A DNA stretch of 64,000 nt from assembly GCA_021732745.1 (NCBI GenBank), contig JAKFUK010000002.1, positions 62,001-126,000 of the forward strand. The letters are read 5' to 3'. The notes below the pieces were generated by a model. It was not told where the DNA came from, did not search any database, and worked only from the letters and a program-made list of their open reading frames with translations. This stretch comes from Nevskia sp. (GTDB lineage Bacteria; Pseudomonadota; Gammaproteobacteria; Nevskiales; Nevskiaceae). Numbering within the stretch: the first letter of the stretch is position 1; every line of letters begins with the position of its first letter. The position numbers were made by a program, and so were the translations under genes. Shown one piece after another: positions 25,718 to 34,771 of the stretch.

Positions 25718-26674
25718 CTAGCTGTCTCGCCGAAGGCAGAAACTGACCAGATCAATGAGCGCTTTTTTATGCGGGGTTTCGGGCAAACCTTGCAGCGCTG
25801 CTGTCGCCGAGACGCTGTACTCCCCGGCGAGGGCGCGACTATACGGGATCGCTCCGGTGGCTTCAACCGTTTCCAGCACGGCGTCGATGCGATCGACGCG
25901 ACCGTTGGCAATGGCGTCGCGAATCAGCGCGCGCTGGGCTTCCGAACCATTCTGCATCGCGTACAAAAGCGGCAGGGTCGGCTTGCCTTCGGCGAGATCA
26001 GTGCCCAGATTCTTGCCGCTGACTTCGGGGTCGGCAGTGTAGTCGAGCAGGTCGTCTATCAGCTGGTAGGTCATGCCGAAGTCGTGGCCGAACTGGCCGT
26101 AGATCGCCTGCTGCTCGGGCGGCAGATCGGCAGCGATCGCCCCCAGCGTGGCGGCCGCACGGAATAGTTGCGCAGTCTTCAGCTCGATCACCCGCAGGTA
26201 GCGGGCTTCGGTGATGTCCGGGTCGTTGCAGTTCATCAGCTGCAGGACTTCGCCTTCGGCGATCGCGTTGGTGGTGTCGGCCATGGTCCGCATCACTGCG
26301 ATGCGGTCGCTTTCGACCATCAGCTGGAAGCTGCGCGAGTACAGGAAGTCGCCGGACAGCACCGCCTCGGCATTGCCCCAGACCGCGTTGGCCGTCTTCA
26401 GGCCGCGACGGCGATCGGAGTGATCGACGACGTCATCGTGCAGCAAGGTGGCGGTGTGAATGAACTCGATCACCACCGCGAGCAGGTTCGGCAGCTCCCC
26501 TTTCGCACCCAGCGCGCGAGCGATCAGCAGCAGCAGCGCCGGACGCAGGCGCTTGCCGCCGGCCGCGATGATGTAACCGCCGATCTCGTTGATCAGCGGC
26601 ACTTCAGACGCGAGGCGGCGGCGGATCAGGGCATCGACGGCGCGCATGTCATCGTCGATCGGCGACAGCAGCAT
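25718..26674 (-). CDS. ispB: Octaprenyl diphosphate synthase
   Basis: A 318-residue long-chain trans-polyprenyl diphosphate synthase that makes the quinone side chain. The first Asp-rich motif is ATLLHDDVVDHSDRRRG and the second is YQLIDDLLDYTAD, with GEVLQLMNCNDPDITE and GKNLGTDLAEGKPTLPLLYA between and after. Length is close to E. coli IspB. The start is uncertain: ATG 26674 (MLLSPIDDDM) is chosen by alignment of the region before LIRRRLASEVPLINEIGGYI. GTG or TTG codons up to 26782 are open and would add up to 36 residues. No ribosome binding site decides it. tRNA-Pro lies 24 bp downstream. Confidence 0.93.
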   Translation of the reverse strand: MLLSPIDDDMRAVDALIRRRLASEVPLINEIGGYIIAAGGKRLRPALLLLIARALGAKGELPNLLAVVIEFIHTATLLHDDVVDHSDRRRGLKTANAVWGNAEAVLSGDFLYSRSFQLMVESDRIAVMRTMADTTNAIAEGEVLQLMNCNDPDITEARYLRVIELKTAQLFRAAATLGAIAADLPPEQQAIYGQFGHDFGMTYQLIDDLLDYTADPEVSGKNLGTDLAEGKPTLPLLYAMQNGSEAQRALIRDAIANGRVDRIDAVLETVEATGAIPYSRALAGEYSVSATAALQGLPETPHKKALIDLVSFCLRRDS

Positions 26675-26899
26675 CGCCAGATCAGCCGAACGGCCCTTGC
26701 CCGACGGCAGCTTGGTGACAGCAGCCGCAACGGCAGCCAGGCCGCCAGCGGAAAACACGGAATCCACAGGATTGATGGTCAAGGAGATAGCAGTCTGGAA
26801 GCGATCAGCCGACTGGGGGCCGGTCAGACCGAGCCGCGCAAGGTCGATGCCGGATTCTATCAGCCTGAAAACGGCAGCACGGCCGACCGAAGGTTGGGT

Positions 26900-27170
26900 G
26901 TGCCCGGCTGGCCCAGCGCAGGGCTCACGCGGAGAAAAGCAACGGCGATCCTCACGCAAAGACGCCAAGACGCTGAGAACAGCGAAAGGCGCAAAAGCTT
27001 CAGGAGCACAAAGGCACAAAGGTTAAAGGCAAGGACACAAAGTAAAGGCACATCAATGCTTTTCCTTTGTGTCCTTGCTTTGCCGTTCTTTGTGCCTTTG
27101 TGCTCCGGATTGGCTTTACCGCTTTTCTCTGCGTCCTTTGCGTACTCTGTGTGGGAAATGCTTTTCCCGG
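26900..27170. repeat. Palindromic intergenic element, copy A
   Basis: The space between the ferredoxin-reductase gene and ispB has no gene. It holds a nested inverted repeat: outer arms at 27003-27021 and 27088-27106 (19 bp, perfect, starting GGAGCACAAAGG) and inner arms at 27029-27042 and 27065-27078 (14 bp, GCAAGGACACAAAG and complement). The flanks carry acgcaaagacgcc and ctgcgtcctttgcg words. A nearly identical element lies at 28583-28690 on the other side of the flavoprotein gene. Confidence 0.8.
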
Positions 27171-27177
27171 CAGGAAG

Positions 27178-28413
27178 TTACGCCCCGACTTCCGCCACCA
27201 GTTCCTTCAGCGGCACCGCCTCGTCGGCCAGACGTTCCGGTGCCACGCTGGCACGCGCGGCGACCAGCTTTTTCATCATGCCGAAGTCGCGCAACTGGCT
27301 GACCGCGTCCGCCGCGATCACCCGACCCTGCTTGAGATAGAACGCCGAAAAGCTGCGGTTGGCGGTGGAGCCGCGCACCACTAAGCGGTCGTAGCCGTTC
27401 GACAGGCCGCACATCTGCAATTTCAGCTCGTACTGGTCGGACCAGAACCACGGCAGCTCGTCATAGGCCTTGGGCTGGCCCATCAGGGCGCGGGCGGCGT
27501 AGCGCGCCTGCTCCATCGCATTGGGCACCGATTCCAGACGCACGCGGCCGCCGAGCATCGCACTCGGACGGTTGGCGCAGTCGCCTGCGGACCAGATGTC
27601 CGGGTCCGAGGTCTGGCCGTATTCGTCGACGACGATGCCGTTGTCGACCGACAAGCCCGCCGCCGTCGCCAGTTCGGTGTTCGGGATCAGTCCGATGCCG
27701 ACGATCACCGCATCGGCATTGATGATGCTGCCGTCCACCAGTTGCACGCCGCTGACGGCTGTGTCGCCGATCAGCGCCGCGATCTGCACGCCGAGGCGGA
27801 TATCGACGCCTTCCTCGCGGTGCACGCGGGTGTAGAACTCGGAAATCTCCGGGGCCGTGACCCGGGCCAGAACGCGCGGTGCCGATTCGAGCACCGTGAC
27901 CGTCAAGCCTTTCTTGACTGCGACAGCTGCGATTTCCAGACCGATGTAGCCGCCGCCGATGATCACCAGGCGCCGGCCCTCGACCAGTTGTTCGCGGATC
28001 GCCGCCGCATCAGCCATCGAGCGCAGCGACAGCACGTTGGCGAGCTGCGCGCCCGGCAGCGGCAGCGGACGCGCCCGGCCGCCGGTGGTCAGCGCAATCT
28101 TCGAATACGCGATCGACTGACCATCGGACAGCGCCACGGTCTTCTTGGCGCGGTCGATGGCGGTGACCGACACGCCGCCGAGAAACTCGATGCGGTTCTT
28201 CTCATGCACGGCAGCGTTGCGGATCGGTAGCTGATCAGCGGTCATCGCGCCGGTCAGGAAGCCCTTGGAAAGCGGCGGCCGCTTGTACGGCAGTTCGGCT
28301 TCGTCGCCAACCATCAGCACCCGGCCTTCAAAGCCCAGGGTGCGCAGCTCGGCGGCGAATTCGCTGCCGGCCTGCCCTGCGCCGACCACCACGACGGTCG
28401 AATCGGCGTTCAT
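27178..28413 (-). CDS. NAD(P)/FAD-dependent oxidoreductase (ferredoxin/rubredoxin reductase type)
   Basis: A 411-residue flavoprotein of the glutathione-reductase fold that passes electrons from NAD(P)H to a [2Fe-2S] ferredoxin or rubredoxin partner. The FAD motif VVVGAGQAGSEFAAEL is at the N-terminus, the NAD motif RLVIIGGGYIGLEIAA is near residue 146, and the second FAD segment is SDPDIWSAGDCANRP. The reductase-type C-terminal domain has WFWSDQYELKLQMCGL. ATG 28413 was chosen. No ferredoxin, rubredoxin or P450 gene is adjacent, so the partner is unknown. The gene is framed on both sides by near-identical palindromic elements. Confidence 0.9.
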   Translation of the reverse strand: MNADSTVVVVGAGQAGSEFAAELRTLGFEGRVLMVGDEAELPYKRPPLSKGFLTGAMTADQLPIRNAAVHEKNRIEFLGGVSVTAIDRAKKTVALSDGQSIAYSKIALTTGGRARPLPLPGAQLANVLSLRSMADAAAIREQLVEGRRLVIIGGGYIGLEIAAVAVKKGLTVTVLESAPRVLARVTAPEISEFYTRVHREEGVDIRLGVQIAALIGDTAVSGVQLVDGSIINADAVIVGIGLIPNTELATAAGLSVDNGIVVDEYGQTSDPDIWSAGDCANRPSAMLGGRVRLESVPNAMEQARYAARALMGQPKAYDELPWFWSDQYELKLQMCGLSNGYDRLVVRGSTANRSFSAFYLKQGRVIAADAVSQLRDFGMMKKLVAARASVAPERLADEAVPLKELVAEVGA

Positions 28414-28529
28414 CGTGCGGCTCCGATCAGGCTGCAAGCGGAAGCGGCTGGGGAATGGTTCATCGGGCGGTCACCGGTTGGAAGGCGGCGCGCATGGTAA
28501 CAAGCGGCGCGTTCGCGTCGGCGAACCGC

Positions 28530-28745
28530 CTTTTCACACGCGAAAGAACGCAGAGAACGCAGAGAAAAGCGGTAAAGCGAATCCGGAGCACAAAGGCACA
28601 AAGGTGAAAAGCAAGGACACAAAGTAAAAGCGCATCAAGGCTTTTCCTTCGTGTCCTTGCTTTGGGGTTCTTTGTGCCTTTGTGCTCCGGAGCTTTTCTT
28701 GTTTTTCGCTGTTCTCCGCGTTCTCTGCGTTCTCCGCGTGAAGCA
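28530..28745. repeat. Palindromic intergenic element, copy B
   Basis: This element fills the 353-bp space before the DUF1302 gene. Outer arms at 28583-28603 and 28670-28690 are a perfect 21-bp inverted repeat (CCGGAGCACAAAGG...). Inner arms at 28611-28624 and 28648-28661 match copy A with one change. Flanks are acgcagagaacgcagag on the left and ctccgcgttctctgcg on the right. Copies A and B can be aligned base for base over about 100 bp. Confidence 0.8.
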
Positions 28746-28766
28746 CCGCTTTTTACGAACCCGGGA

Positions 28767-31262
28767 TCAGAACTGATAACGCAGGAAAAAGCCGATGTTG
28801 TCGCGGTCGCGGATCAGGTTGTTGGCGCCGCCTCGGGTGTAGAGGTTGTAGGTCAGGCTGATCGAGGTCGATTTTTCGTAGCGGACTTCAAACACCGAAT
28901 TCAGCTGGATGCGGCCTTCGACGAAGTTGGCACCCGGTCCCGGCGAGTTGTTGTAAACGTCGTGCTGGAAGATCAGCAGCGGCTGGACCGAGATGCCCGG
29001 CAACACCGATTCGTAGCTGACGCGCGCCACCATGCGGTAGCCGCCGGCCAGGCTGTGCGCGAACTGGTTGCGCGAGGCCTGGAACGGATTGAAGCGCAGG
29101 CCGTCGCCGCCGATCGAGCAGCTGGGATTGGTGGAGCAGGCCAGACGCGAGCCATCGGCGCCCGAACCATCGGCACCGGCAGTGGCCGAGGTGTAGGCGG
29201 CACCCGGCCCTTCGATCTGCAACTGATCGAAACGCGGCAGGTTCAGCACATGGGTGGCCGCCACTTCGTACAGCAGGATCACCTGATCGGCACCAATCCA
29301 GTTTTCAGTGCCCGACAGCACGCGCGTGGCACCAAACACGTAATTCAGCACTTTGCCGGGAATCCAGCCCTGGATGTAGGAGTTGGGCGCGTTTTCGCCG
29401 ATGGTGCCGCCGCGATACGGCGTGATGAAGTTCGGGAAGCTGCGCGCCGAACCGGGCACCGAGCCGATCACCAGACTCAGATTGTCCGGATAGGGATTGT
29501 TGCCGTCGGCATCGACGAAGTTGTTGCTGTCGTAGACGCTGTACTGGTTGCCGCCGTCTTCGGTGAAAGCCACGGTGTTGGTGGTGCCGAAGCAGCCGAT
29601 CGCCACATCGTGGCAGCGGGTCAGGGACGGCCCGAACGCGGCGAAGGCGAGATCGACGATGGCCACTTGCAGCGGCAGGTTCGGGCGGTAGGAGATTTCG
29701 CCCTGATAGCTGTAGTCGCCGTAAGTGGTGTTGAAGCTGAAGCCGATCAGCTTGCGGTTCTCGGGATATTCAAGCTGGATGCGCGCGGTATCGAAACCCA
29801 CGGCATCGGACACCTGCAAGCCCGGGCGCGGCAGGATCAGGTTGGCGAAGGCACCGAGATCGCCGCCGATGTCGGCTGCCGAACCGGGGCTGGCGGCCAG
29901 CAGTTGCAAGGTGTCCAGGGTCAGCGAGGTCTGGCCGGCGAAGCCCTGCAGCGCGATCGGCAGATTCGGACAGGACTGGAGGAATTCCGTGGTGTTGCGG
30001 GCGTCGATGCCCACTGCCGAGCCTTCGCGGCGTGCGCAACTGGCATTGGTCGCGTAGGTGCTGACGTAGGGCAGCTTGGAGTGATAGTTGAGGAAGTAGC
30101 CGGACAGTTCGGTGCCGTTGTTCAGCCATTCGGCGTAATAGCTGAGCTTGAAGCCGTACTGGCCCTGGTCGGATGCCTTGTTGTCCGGCAGGCGCGGAAT
30201 GGTCAGGCTGGTCGGCGTGACGGCGGTCAGCGGGTTGTCGAGCACACCGCCAGCCTGCTGGTCGAAATCGTCAGCCGCCGAGCCAAAGCTGGCGTTGACG
30301 AAGTTGCGCAGATTGGTGGTGCCGAGATCGACGAAGGAATTGAAGGTGCCCGGCGTCGGCACTTCAACAACGCGCGACTCGAACTGGTAGTAACCCTCGA
30401 TCGACACGCCTTCGACGATATTGGTCGACAGCCGCAGCATGTTGACCGGCACGTACAAATCTTCCAGCAGGCCGTTGCCGCTGCGGAAGAAAGCGTTGGC
30501 GTTGATCGGCTGCGCCTGATTGACCGAATTCAGGATCGCCACCGTCGACTCGCCCCACTGCACGGTCTGGCGGCCGATGCGGAACTGCAATTCGCGGTCG
30601 CCCGGCAAGGCCACCGAGCCGAAGAAATTGGCATCGAGAAACTGGTAGCGCAGACCGATCTGCTTGGCTTCGTCTTCGTTGCGCGCTTCGGTAAACGCTT
30701 CGCCGGGGCCGAAAACCTGCGGGAAATAGCGGTTCGAGGGATTGCTGCGCACCGTGCCCGAGGTGCCGACCGAGGCCGCGTTTTCGGCGGTGATCCGGTT
30801 CTGGTAGCGCACCTTGCCGTGGTACAGCGCCGGGTCATAAATGGCGCGGCCACGATAGAAAAAGCCGAAATCGCCGGATTCGATCTTCAGATCGTGGCTC
30901 CAGACGATCGGGCTCTGGGTGATGTCGCCCTGGCGAAAATTGAGGTTGCCGTCGTCGAAATTCAGCGAGGCCGCACCGGGCGAGCGCCTGAGCTGCTGGG
31001 CCGGGTAAATCTGCTCGCGATTCAAGCCCTGGCAGAGCTGGTAGACGCCCGAGCAGACGTTCGGGTTGATGTTGCTCTTGCCGATCAGCCGGGAGTCCTG
31101 CGGTTCAAGACGAAAGGCGACACCGGCGGTGATCGTCTGGTTGAGGACCGCCCCGAAATCCTGATCGAGGAAGCTGAAATCGAACTCGGTCGCCGTCGCC
31201 GCGAAGGGCAGCAGGCTGCCGGTCACGATCACGGCCAACGCCGCAGGTTTGCTTGCACGCAT
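28767..31262 (-). CDS. DUF1302 family outer-membrane-like protein
   Basis: An 831-residue exported protein. ATG 31262 follows GGGAG, and the signal peptide (MRASKPAALAVIVTGSLLPFAATA) is cut before TEFDFSF. The body is rich in alternating beta strands and aromatic residues, with the family blocks FDFSFLDQDFGAVLNQTITAG, DDGNLNFRQGD, QFRIGRQTVQWGES and RVSYESVLPGISVQPLLIFQHDVYNNSPG. The last residue is Phe (FFLRYQF), as in outer-membrane barrels. DUF1302 proteins are often linked to hydrophobic substrate use and usually partnered by DUF1329, but no DUF1329 gene is seen here. The role is therefore inferred as an outer-membrane transport or lipid-handling protein. Confidence 0.88.
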   Translation of the reverse strand: MRASKPAALAVIVTGSLLPFAATATEFDFSFLDQDFGAVLNQTITAGVAFRLEPQDSRLIGKSNINPNVCSGVYQLCQGLNREQIYPAQQLRRSPGAASLNFDDGNLNFRQGDITQSPIVWSHDLKIESGDFGFFYRGRAIYDPALYHGKVRYQNRITAENAASVGTSGTVRSNPSNRYFPQVFGPGEAFTEARNEDEAKQIGLRYQFLDANFFGSVALPGDRELQFRIGRQTVQWGESTVAILNSVNQAQPINANAFFRSGNGLLEDLYVPVNMLRLSTNIVEGVSIEGYYQFESRVVEVPTPGTFNSFVDLGTTNLRNFVNASFGSAADDFDQQAGGVLDNPLTAVTPTSLTIPRLPDNKASDQGQYGFKLSYYAEWLNNGTELSGYFLNYHSKLPYVSTYATNASCARREGSAVGIDARNTTEFLQSCPNLPIALQGFAGQTSLTLDTLQLLAASPGSAADIGGDLGAFANLILPRPGLQVSDAVGFDTARIQLEYPENRKLIGFSFNTTYGDYSYQGEISYRPNLPLQVAIVDLAFAAFGPSLTRCHDVAIGCFGTTNTVAFTEDGGNQYSVYDSNNFVDADGNNPYPDNLSLVIGSVPGSARSFPNFITPYRGGTIGENAPNSYIQGWIPGKVLNYVFGATRVLSGTENWIGADQVILLYEVAATHVLNLPRFDQLQIEGPGAAYTSATAGADGSGADGSRLACSTNPSCSIGGDGLRFNPFQASRNQFAHSLAGGYRMVARVSYESVLPGISVQPLLIFQHDVYNNSPGPGANFVEGRIQLNSVFEVRYEKSTSISLTYNLYTRGGANNLIRDRDNIGFFLRYQF

Positions 31263-31593
31263 CGAAAATTCTCCCGTCAATGACCGCACGTCATTCGCAC
31301 TGCCTGGTCGGGGCTGGCGCTCCGGCGCGCAGACGCGCCGTGACCTTCCCTCTTTGCCTTGTGTTTCCGCGTGCCGACTTCGTGAACTGCTTCCGGCCTG
31401 CCTGCGGATGCCCGGATAATAAACAGCGGCCCCTGAAATTGCACCCTTTTCAATTACCCACGACGTAAAGCCGTCCGGTAGCCGAGGATCCTTCCGGCCC
31501 AAACCTGACGACGGCGGCGGCTTGATCGACTGAATCAGCACGACGCGCGTCCAGTGATTTGACATCTGTATAATTCATCAACAGAATGCCGCC
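31263..31593 (+). promoter_or_regulatory. DUF1302/tetR divergent region with a tetR -10 element
   Basis: The 331-bp intergenic space has no gene that I can support. A consensus TATAAT lies at 31569-31574, 19 bp before the tetR ATG. A TTGACA sits at 31558-31563, too close to be its -35 (5-bp spacing). No good -35 is found at 16-18 bp. A TetR operator is expected here but I see no strong palindrome. Confidence 0.35.
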
Positions 31594-32232
31594 ATGGAAC
31601 CGATCGAACTTCGCCGCCTTGAAGAGAAGGAACGCCGCCGCGAGGACATCCTCGACGCCGCCGAAATCGTGTTCGCCGAAAAGGGCTTCGACGACGCCAA
31701 GATGGACGACATCGCCCGAGCTGCGCGGGTGTCCCGGGCGCTGCTCTACATCTATTTCAAGGACAAGCGCGAATTGCAGTTCGCGCTGTGCCTGCGCGGC
31801 ATGGACCTGCTGCGCCAGCGCTTCAGCGAAGCCCGCAAGCGCAACGGCAAGGGGGTTGACCAGATCAAGGCGATCGGCCGTGCCTACATTGGCTTCGTGC
31901 AGGAATTCCCGGTCTATTTCAATGCCATGGCGCGAGCGGAGGCCCAGCACACCGAGCTGGAAGACGAAAGCAGCGTCTGCCACCGGATGATGCTCGCCGG
32001 CCGCGCCGTGCACATGGAAACCATCACCGCCCTGCTCGCCGGCCAGAAAGACGGCAGCCTGCGCGCCGATCTGGGCGATCCGCTGCGGGTGGCAATGACG
32101 CTCTGGGGCTTCACCCACGGCGTTGCCCAGCTGGCGGTGACCAAGGGCGAAATCTTTGCCCACGAAGGGATCGCCCTCAATGCCTTCATCAGCGACGCCA
32201 TCGACATGGCGACGCGCTCGATTGCGAGCTGA
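31594..32232 (+). CDS. TetR/AcrR family transcriptional regulator
   Basis: A 212-residue repressor. The N-terminal HTH is clear: REDILDAAEIVFAEKGFDDAKMDDIARAARVSRALLYIYFKDKREL (residues about 16-61). The C-terminal ligand domain (WGFTHGVAQLAVTKG) is of the common TetR_C type. It is followed after 20 bp by a complete tolC-mfp-RND efflux set on the same strand, and is divergent from the DUF1302 gene. It very likely controls the pump and perhaps the DUF1302 gene. Confidence 0.92.
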   Translation: MEPIELRRLEEKERRREDILDAAEIVFAEKGFDDAKMDDIARAARVSRALLYIYFKDKRELQFALCLRGMDLLRQRFSEARKRNGKGVDQIKAIGRAYIGFVQEFPVYFNAMARAEAQHTELEDESSVCHRMMLAGRAVHMETITALLAGQKDGSLRADLGDPLRVAMTLWGFTHGVAQLAVTKGEIFAHEGIALNAFISDAIDMATRSIAS

Positions 32233-32252
32233 TTTTGTGTCCGGAGCATGAC

Positions 32253-33719
32253 ATGTGTCTAAATGATGGACATGAATCCATTTTTTCGGGTATCACGCGG
32301 CGGTTCCAACATCGGGAGCTGCGGCACCGCGCTGTGCGGTCGATCCTGCTGCTTGCCAGCCTGTGCGGGTCGGTAACCGCGCATTCCGATACTGCCGTCG
32401 ACGCCGATCCGCTGGCCGCTTATCTCGCCGATGCCCTCGCCAGCAATGCCGCGCTGAAGGCGCAGGACTTCGCCGTGGAAGCGGCAGCACAGGGCTTGGG
32501 CGCTGCCCGCGCCCGGCGCGCACCGCAATTGGCGCTCAACGCCCGCTACACCGTGGCCGACGGCGGCCGCGCGTTCGAGATTCCTTCCGGCGATCTGGTC
32601 AACCCGGCGTACCAGACCCTGAACCAGTTGACCGCCGGCACGCCGAACGCCACGCAGTTCCCGGTGTTCAGCAACACCTGGGTGAACTTCCTGCGCCGCA
32701 CCGAACAGGACACCCGGCTGACCTTGAGCGCGCCGATCTACGCGCCGCAGATCACCGAGCAGATCCGCATCCGCGCCGCCGAGTTCGAGGGCTCGATCGC
32801 CACCCGCGAAGCCTTCGCCCGCACCCTGGTACGCGACGTCAAGACCGCCTACTTCCAGCTGGCGCAAGTGCAGGCCGGCATCCGCATTCTCGAAGCCAGC
32901 CAATTGACGCTGGCCGAAAACCGCCGAGTCGCCGAATCGCTGGTCGCTGCCGGCAAGGCCACGCGCGACCGCGTGCTGCGCGCCGAAGCCGAATTCCTCG
33001 CCGTCGAACAGCGCCTGCACGCGGCCCGCAACAGCGAACGCGCCGCCCGCCGCTATCTGAACCTGCTGCGCAATCGCGATGAAAGCGAGCCGGTGGCAGT
33101 GGCGGACGGCGCGCTGTCCACAACCACGGTCGAGAAGCGCGACAGCGGCACCCGCCCGGAACTGCGCACACTCGACTTCCAGATCGACGCCGCCGACCAC
33201 GCCACCAAACTGGCCGGATCGAGCTTCCTGCCGACGCTGTCGTTTGTCGCCGACAGCGGCGTGCAGGGCACCAGCTACGCCATCGACCGTGATTCCGATG
33301 TCTCCACCGCCTCGCTGGTGCTGAACTGGACGCTGTTCGACTTCGGTGCTCGCCGTGCTGCCGAATCGCAGGCCCGCGCGCAGTCGCAGCAGTTGCAGGC
33401 GACCCGCGACGATGTTCGCCGCCAGCTCGATCTGGCGCGATTGTCCGCCGATGACAACGCCATCACCGCCGAACGCGCGCTGCGCACCGCCGAAGCGCGC
33501 ATTGCCGCCGCCGAGGAAGGCTTCCGGATCGCCGAGAAGAAGCGCGACGCAGGGCAGTTGAGCCAGATCGAATTTCTCGATGCCGAGCGCGCCCAGACCG
33601 AGGCCCGCCTGAGCCTGGTGATCGCCCGCAGTGAATTGCAGACCGCCCGCGCCGAGCAGGAATACGCGCGCGCTGGCTTCCCCTTGCCCGCCACGCTGGT
33701 TTCGAGTGCCACGCCATGA
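32253..33719 (+). CDS. TolC family outer membrane efflux protein
   Basis: A 488-residue outer-membrane channel. ATG 32253 follows GGAG by six bases; an upstream TTG is less likely. A basic N-terminus and hydrophobic segment (SILLLASLCGSVTAHS) form the export signal. Two long alpha-helical repeats (AEFEGSIATREAFARTLVRD and SQARAQSQQLQATRDDVRR) and the LVLNWTLFDFGARRA strand region are typical of the OEP fold. It overlaps the next gene by 4 bp and completes a tripartite RND pump. Confidence 0.92.
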   Translation: MCLNDGHESIFSGITRRFQHRELRHRAVRSILLLASLCGSVTAHSDTAVDADPLAAYLADALASNAALKAQDFAVEAAAQGLGAARARRAPQLALNARYTVADGGRAFEIPSGDLVNPAYQTLNQLTAGTPNATQFPVFSNTWVNFLRRTEQDTRLTLSAPIYAPQITEQIRIRAAEFEGSIATREAFARTLVRDVKTAYFQLAQVQAGIRILEASQLTLAENRRVAESLVAAGKATRDRVLRAEAEFLAVEQRLHAARNSERAARRYLNLLRNRDESEPVAVADGALSTTTVEKRDSGTRPELRTLDFQIDAADHATKLAGSSFLPTLSFVADSGVQGTSYAIDRDSDVSTASLVLNWTLFDFGARRAAESQARAQSQQLQATRDDVRRQLDLARLSADDNAITAERALRTAEARIAAAEEGFRIAEKKRDAGQLSQIEFLDAERAQTEARLSLVIARSELQTARAEQEYARAGFPLPATLVSSATP

Positions 33720-34771
33720 CTGCCCGCCACGCCTGCCTGTTGTTTGCCGCCGCCGCATTGCTGACCGGCTGCGGCAGCGATGCCGATGAAGTCGCCGCTG
33801 CTGCGCCCTTGCGCGCAGTCCGTATCGCCACCGTCAAGCGCGGCCCGGCCGAGCCGCCGGTGCTGGCCACCGGCCTTGCCGCCAGTCGCGATGAAGCGCG
33901 GCTGGCCTTCAAGGTCGGCGGCGTGATTGCCGCCATCGACGTCCGCGAAGGCGAAGAGGTACGCGCCGGTCAGCGGCTGGCGCGCATCGAAGCGGCGGAA
34001 ATCGACGCCTCGGTCACCCAGGCGCAGGAAGCGCTGAACAAGGCCAACCGCGATCTGGCGCGCGGAAAAAAACTCTTCGCCGACGATGTCGTCACCCGCG
34101 AGCAGATCGACGATCTCGGCACCGCCGCAGCGGTAGCGAAAGCCCAGTTCGACGCCGCCCGCTTCAATCGCCGTTATGCCGAGATCACCGCACCGGCGGA
34201 TGGCCGCGTGCTGTCCCGGCTCGCCGAACCACGGGAGCTGGTTCAGGCCGGCAGCCCGGTGCTGATCGTGTCGGCCGGTGACAGCGGCACGGTGCTGGAA
34301 GTGGGTCTGGCCGATCGCGACGCGCTGCGGGTGCGGGTTGGCGACACGGCGGAAGTGCGCTTCGATGCCCTGCCCGACCGCGTGTTCGCCGCGAAAGTGC
34401 AGGAAATCGCCCGCGCCAGCGATCCGCGCACCGGCACCTGGCGCTGCGAGCTGGCGGTCGACACGACAAAAGCCGAACTGCCGGCATTCAGCGGCCTGAT
34501 CGGCCGCGCCCGCATCGTGCCGGCCACGAGCACTGCCAGCAGCCGCAGCTATCTGCCGATCGCCGCCCTCGTCGAAGGCGATCAGGCCAAGGCGCGGCTC
34601 TATCTGTTCGATCCGAAGACCGGCACGGTGAAAAGCGCCGAACGCAGTGTGGCCTTCGTCAGCGGCAGTGAAGTGGCGCTGAGCGAAGCGCTGCCCGACG
34701 GCACCCAGGTGGTCACCGATGGCGCGGCTTACTTGCGCGACGGCGAAACGGTGACGGTGGCTGCGCCATGA
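33716..34771 (+). CDS. RND efflux periplasmic adaptor lipoprotein
   Basis: A 351-residue HlyD/MFP family adaptor. The lipobox is ALLTGC (Cys19). The lipoyl halves are LAFKVGGVIAAIDVREGEEVRAGQ and YAEITAPADGRVLSRLAEPREL, flanking an alpha-helical hairpin (AEIDASVTQAQEALNKANRDL). The beta-barrel and membrane-proximal domains follow. ATGA overlaps link it to tolC before it and the RND permease after it, so the three are translated as a unit. Confidence 0.93.
   Translation: MTARHACLLFAAAALLTGCGSDADEVAAAAPLRAVRIATVKRGPAEPPVLATGLAASRDEARLAFKVGGVIAAIDVREGEEVRAGQRLARIEAAEIDASVTQAQEALNKANRDLARGKKLFADDVVTREQIDDLGTAAAVAKAQFDAARFNRRYAEITAPADGRVLSRLAEPRELVQAGSPVLIVSAGDSGTVLEVGLADRDALRVRVGDTAEVRFDALPDRVFAAKVQEIARASDPRTGTWRCELAVDTTKAELPAFSGLIGRARIVPATSTASSRSYLPIAALVEGDQAKARLYLFDPKTGTVKSAERSVAFVSGSEVALSEALPDGTQVVTDGAAYLRDGETVTVAAP

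Noticed and set aside
26900..28745. CRISPR array from the repeated ctctgcg words
   Set aside because: The repeats are inverted and nested, not regularly spaced direct repeats with unique spacers.
28662..31283. Long plus-strand open frame (873 codons) opposite the DUF1302 gene
   Set aside because: It is the antisense shadow of a real gene in GC-rich DNA; its product has no family pattern, and the minus-strand gene has signal peptide, RBS and family blocks. The 865-codon frame opposite pilY1 (38533-41130) is rejected for the same reason.
31555..31580. TTGACA and TATAAT as a normal promoter for tetR
   Set aside because: They are only 5 bp apart; the -10 may be real but this TTGACA cannot be its -35.
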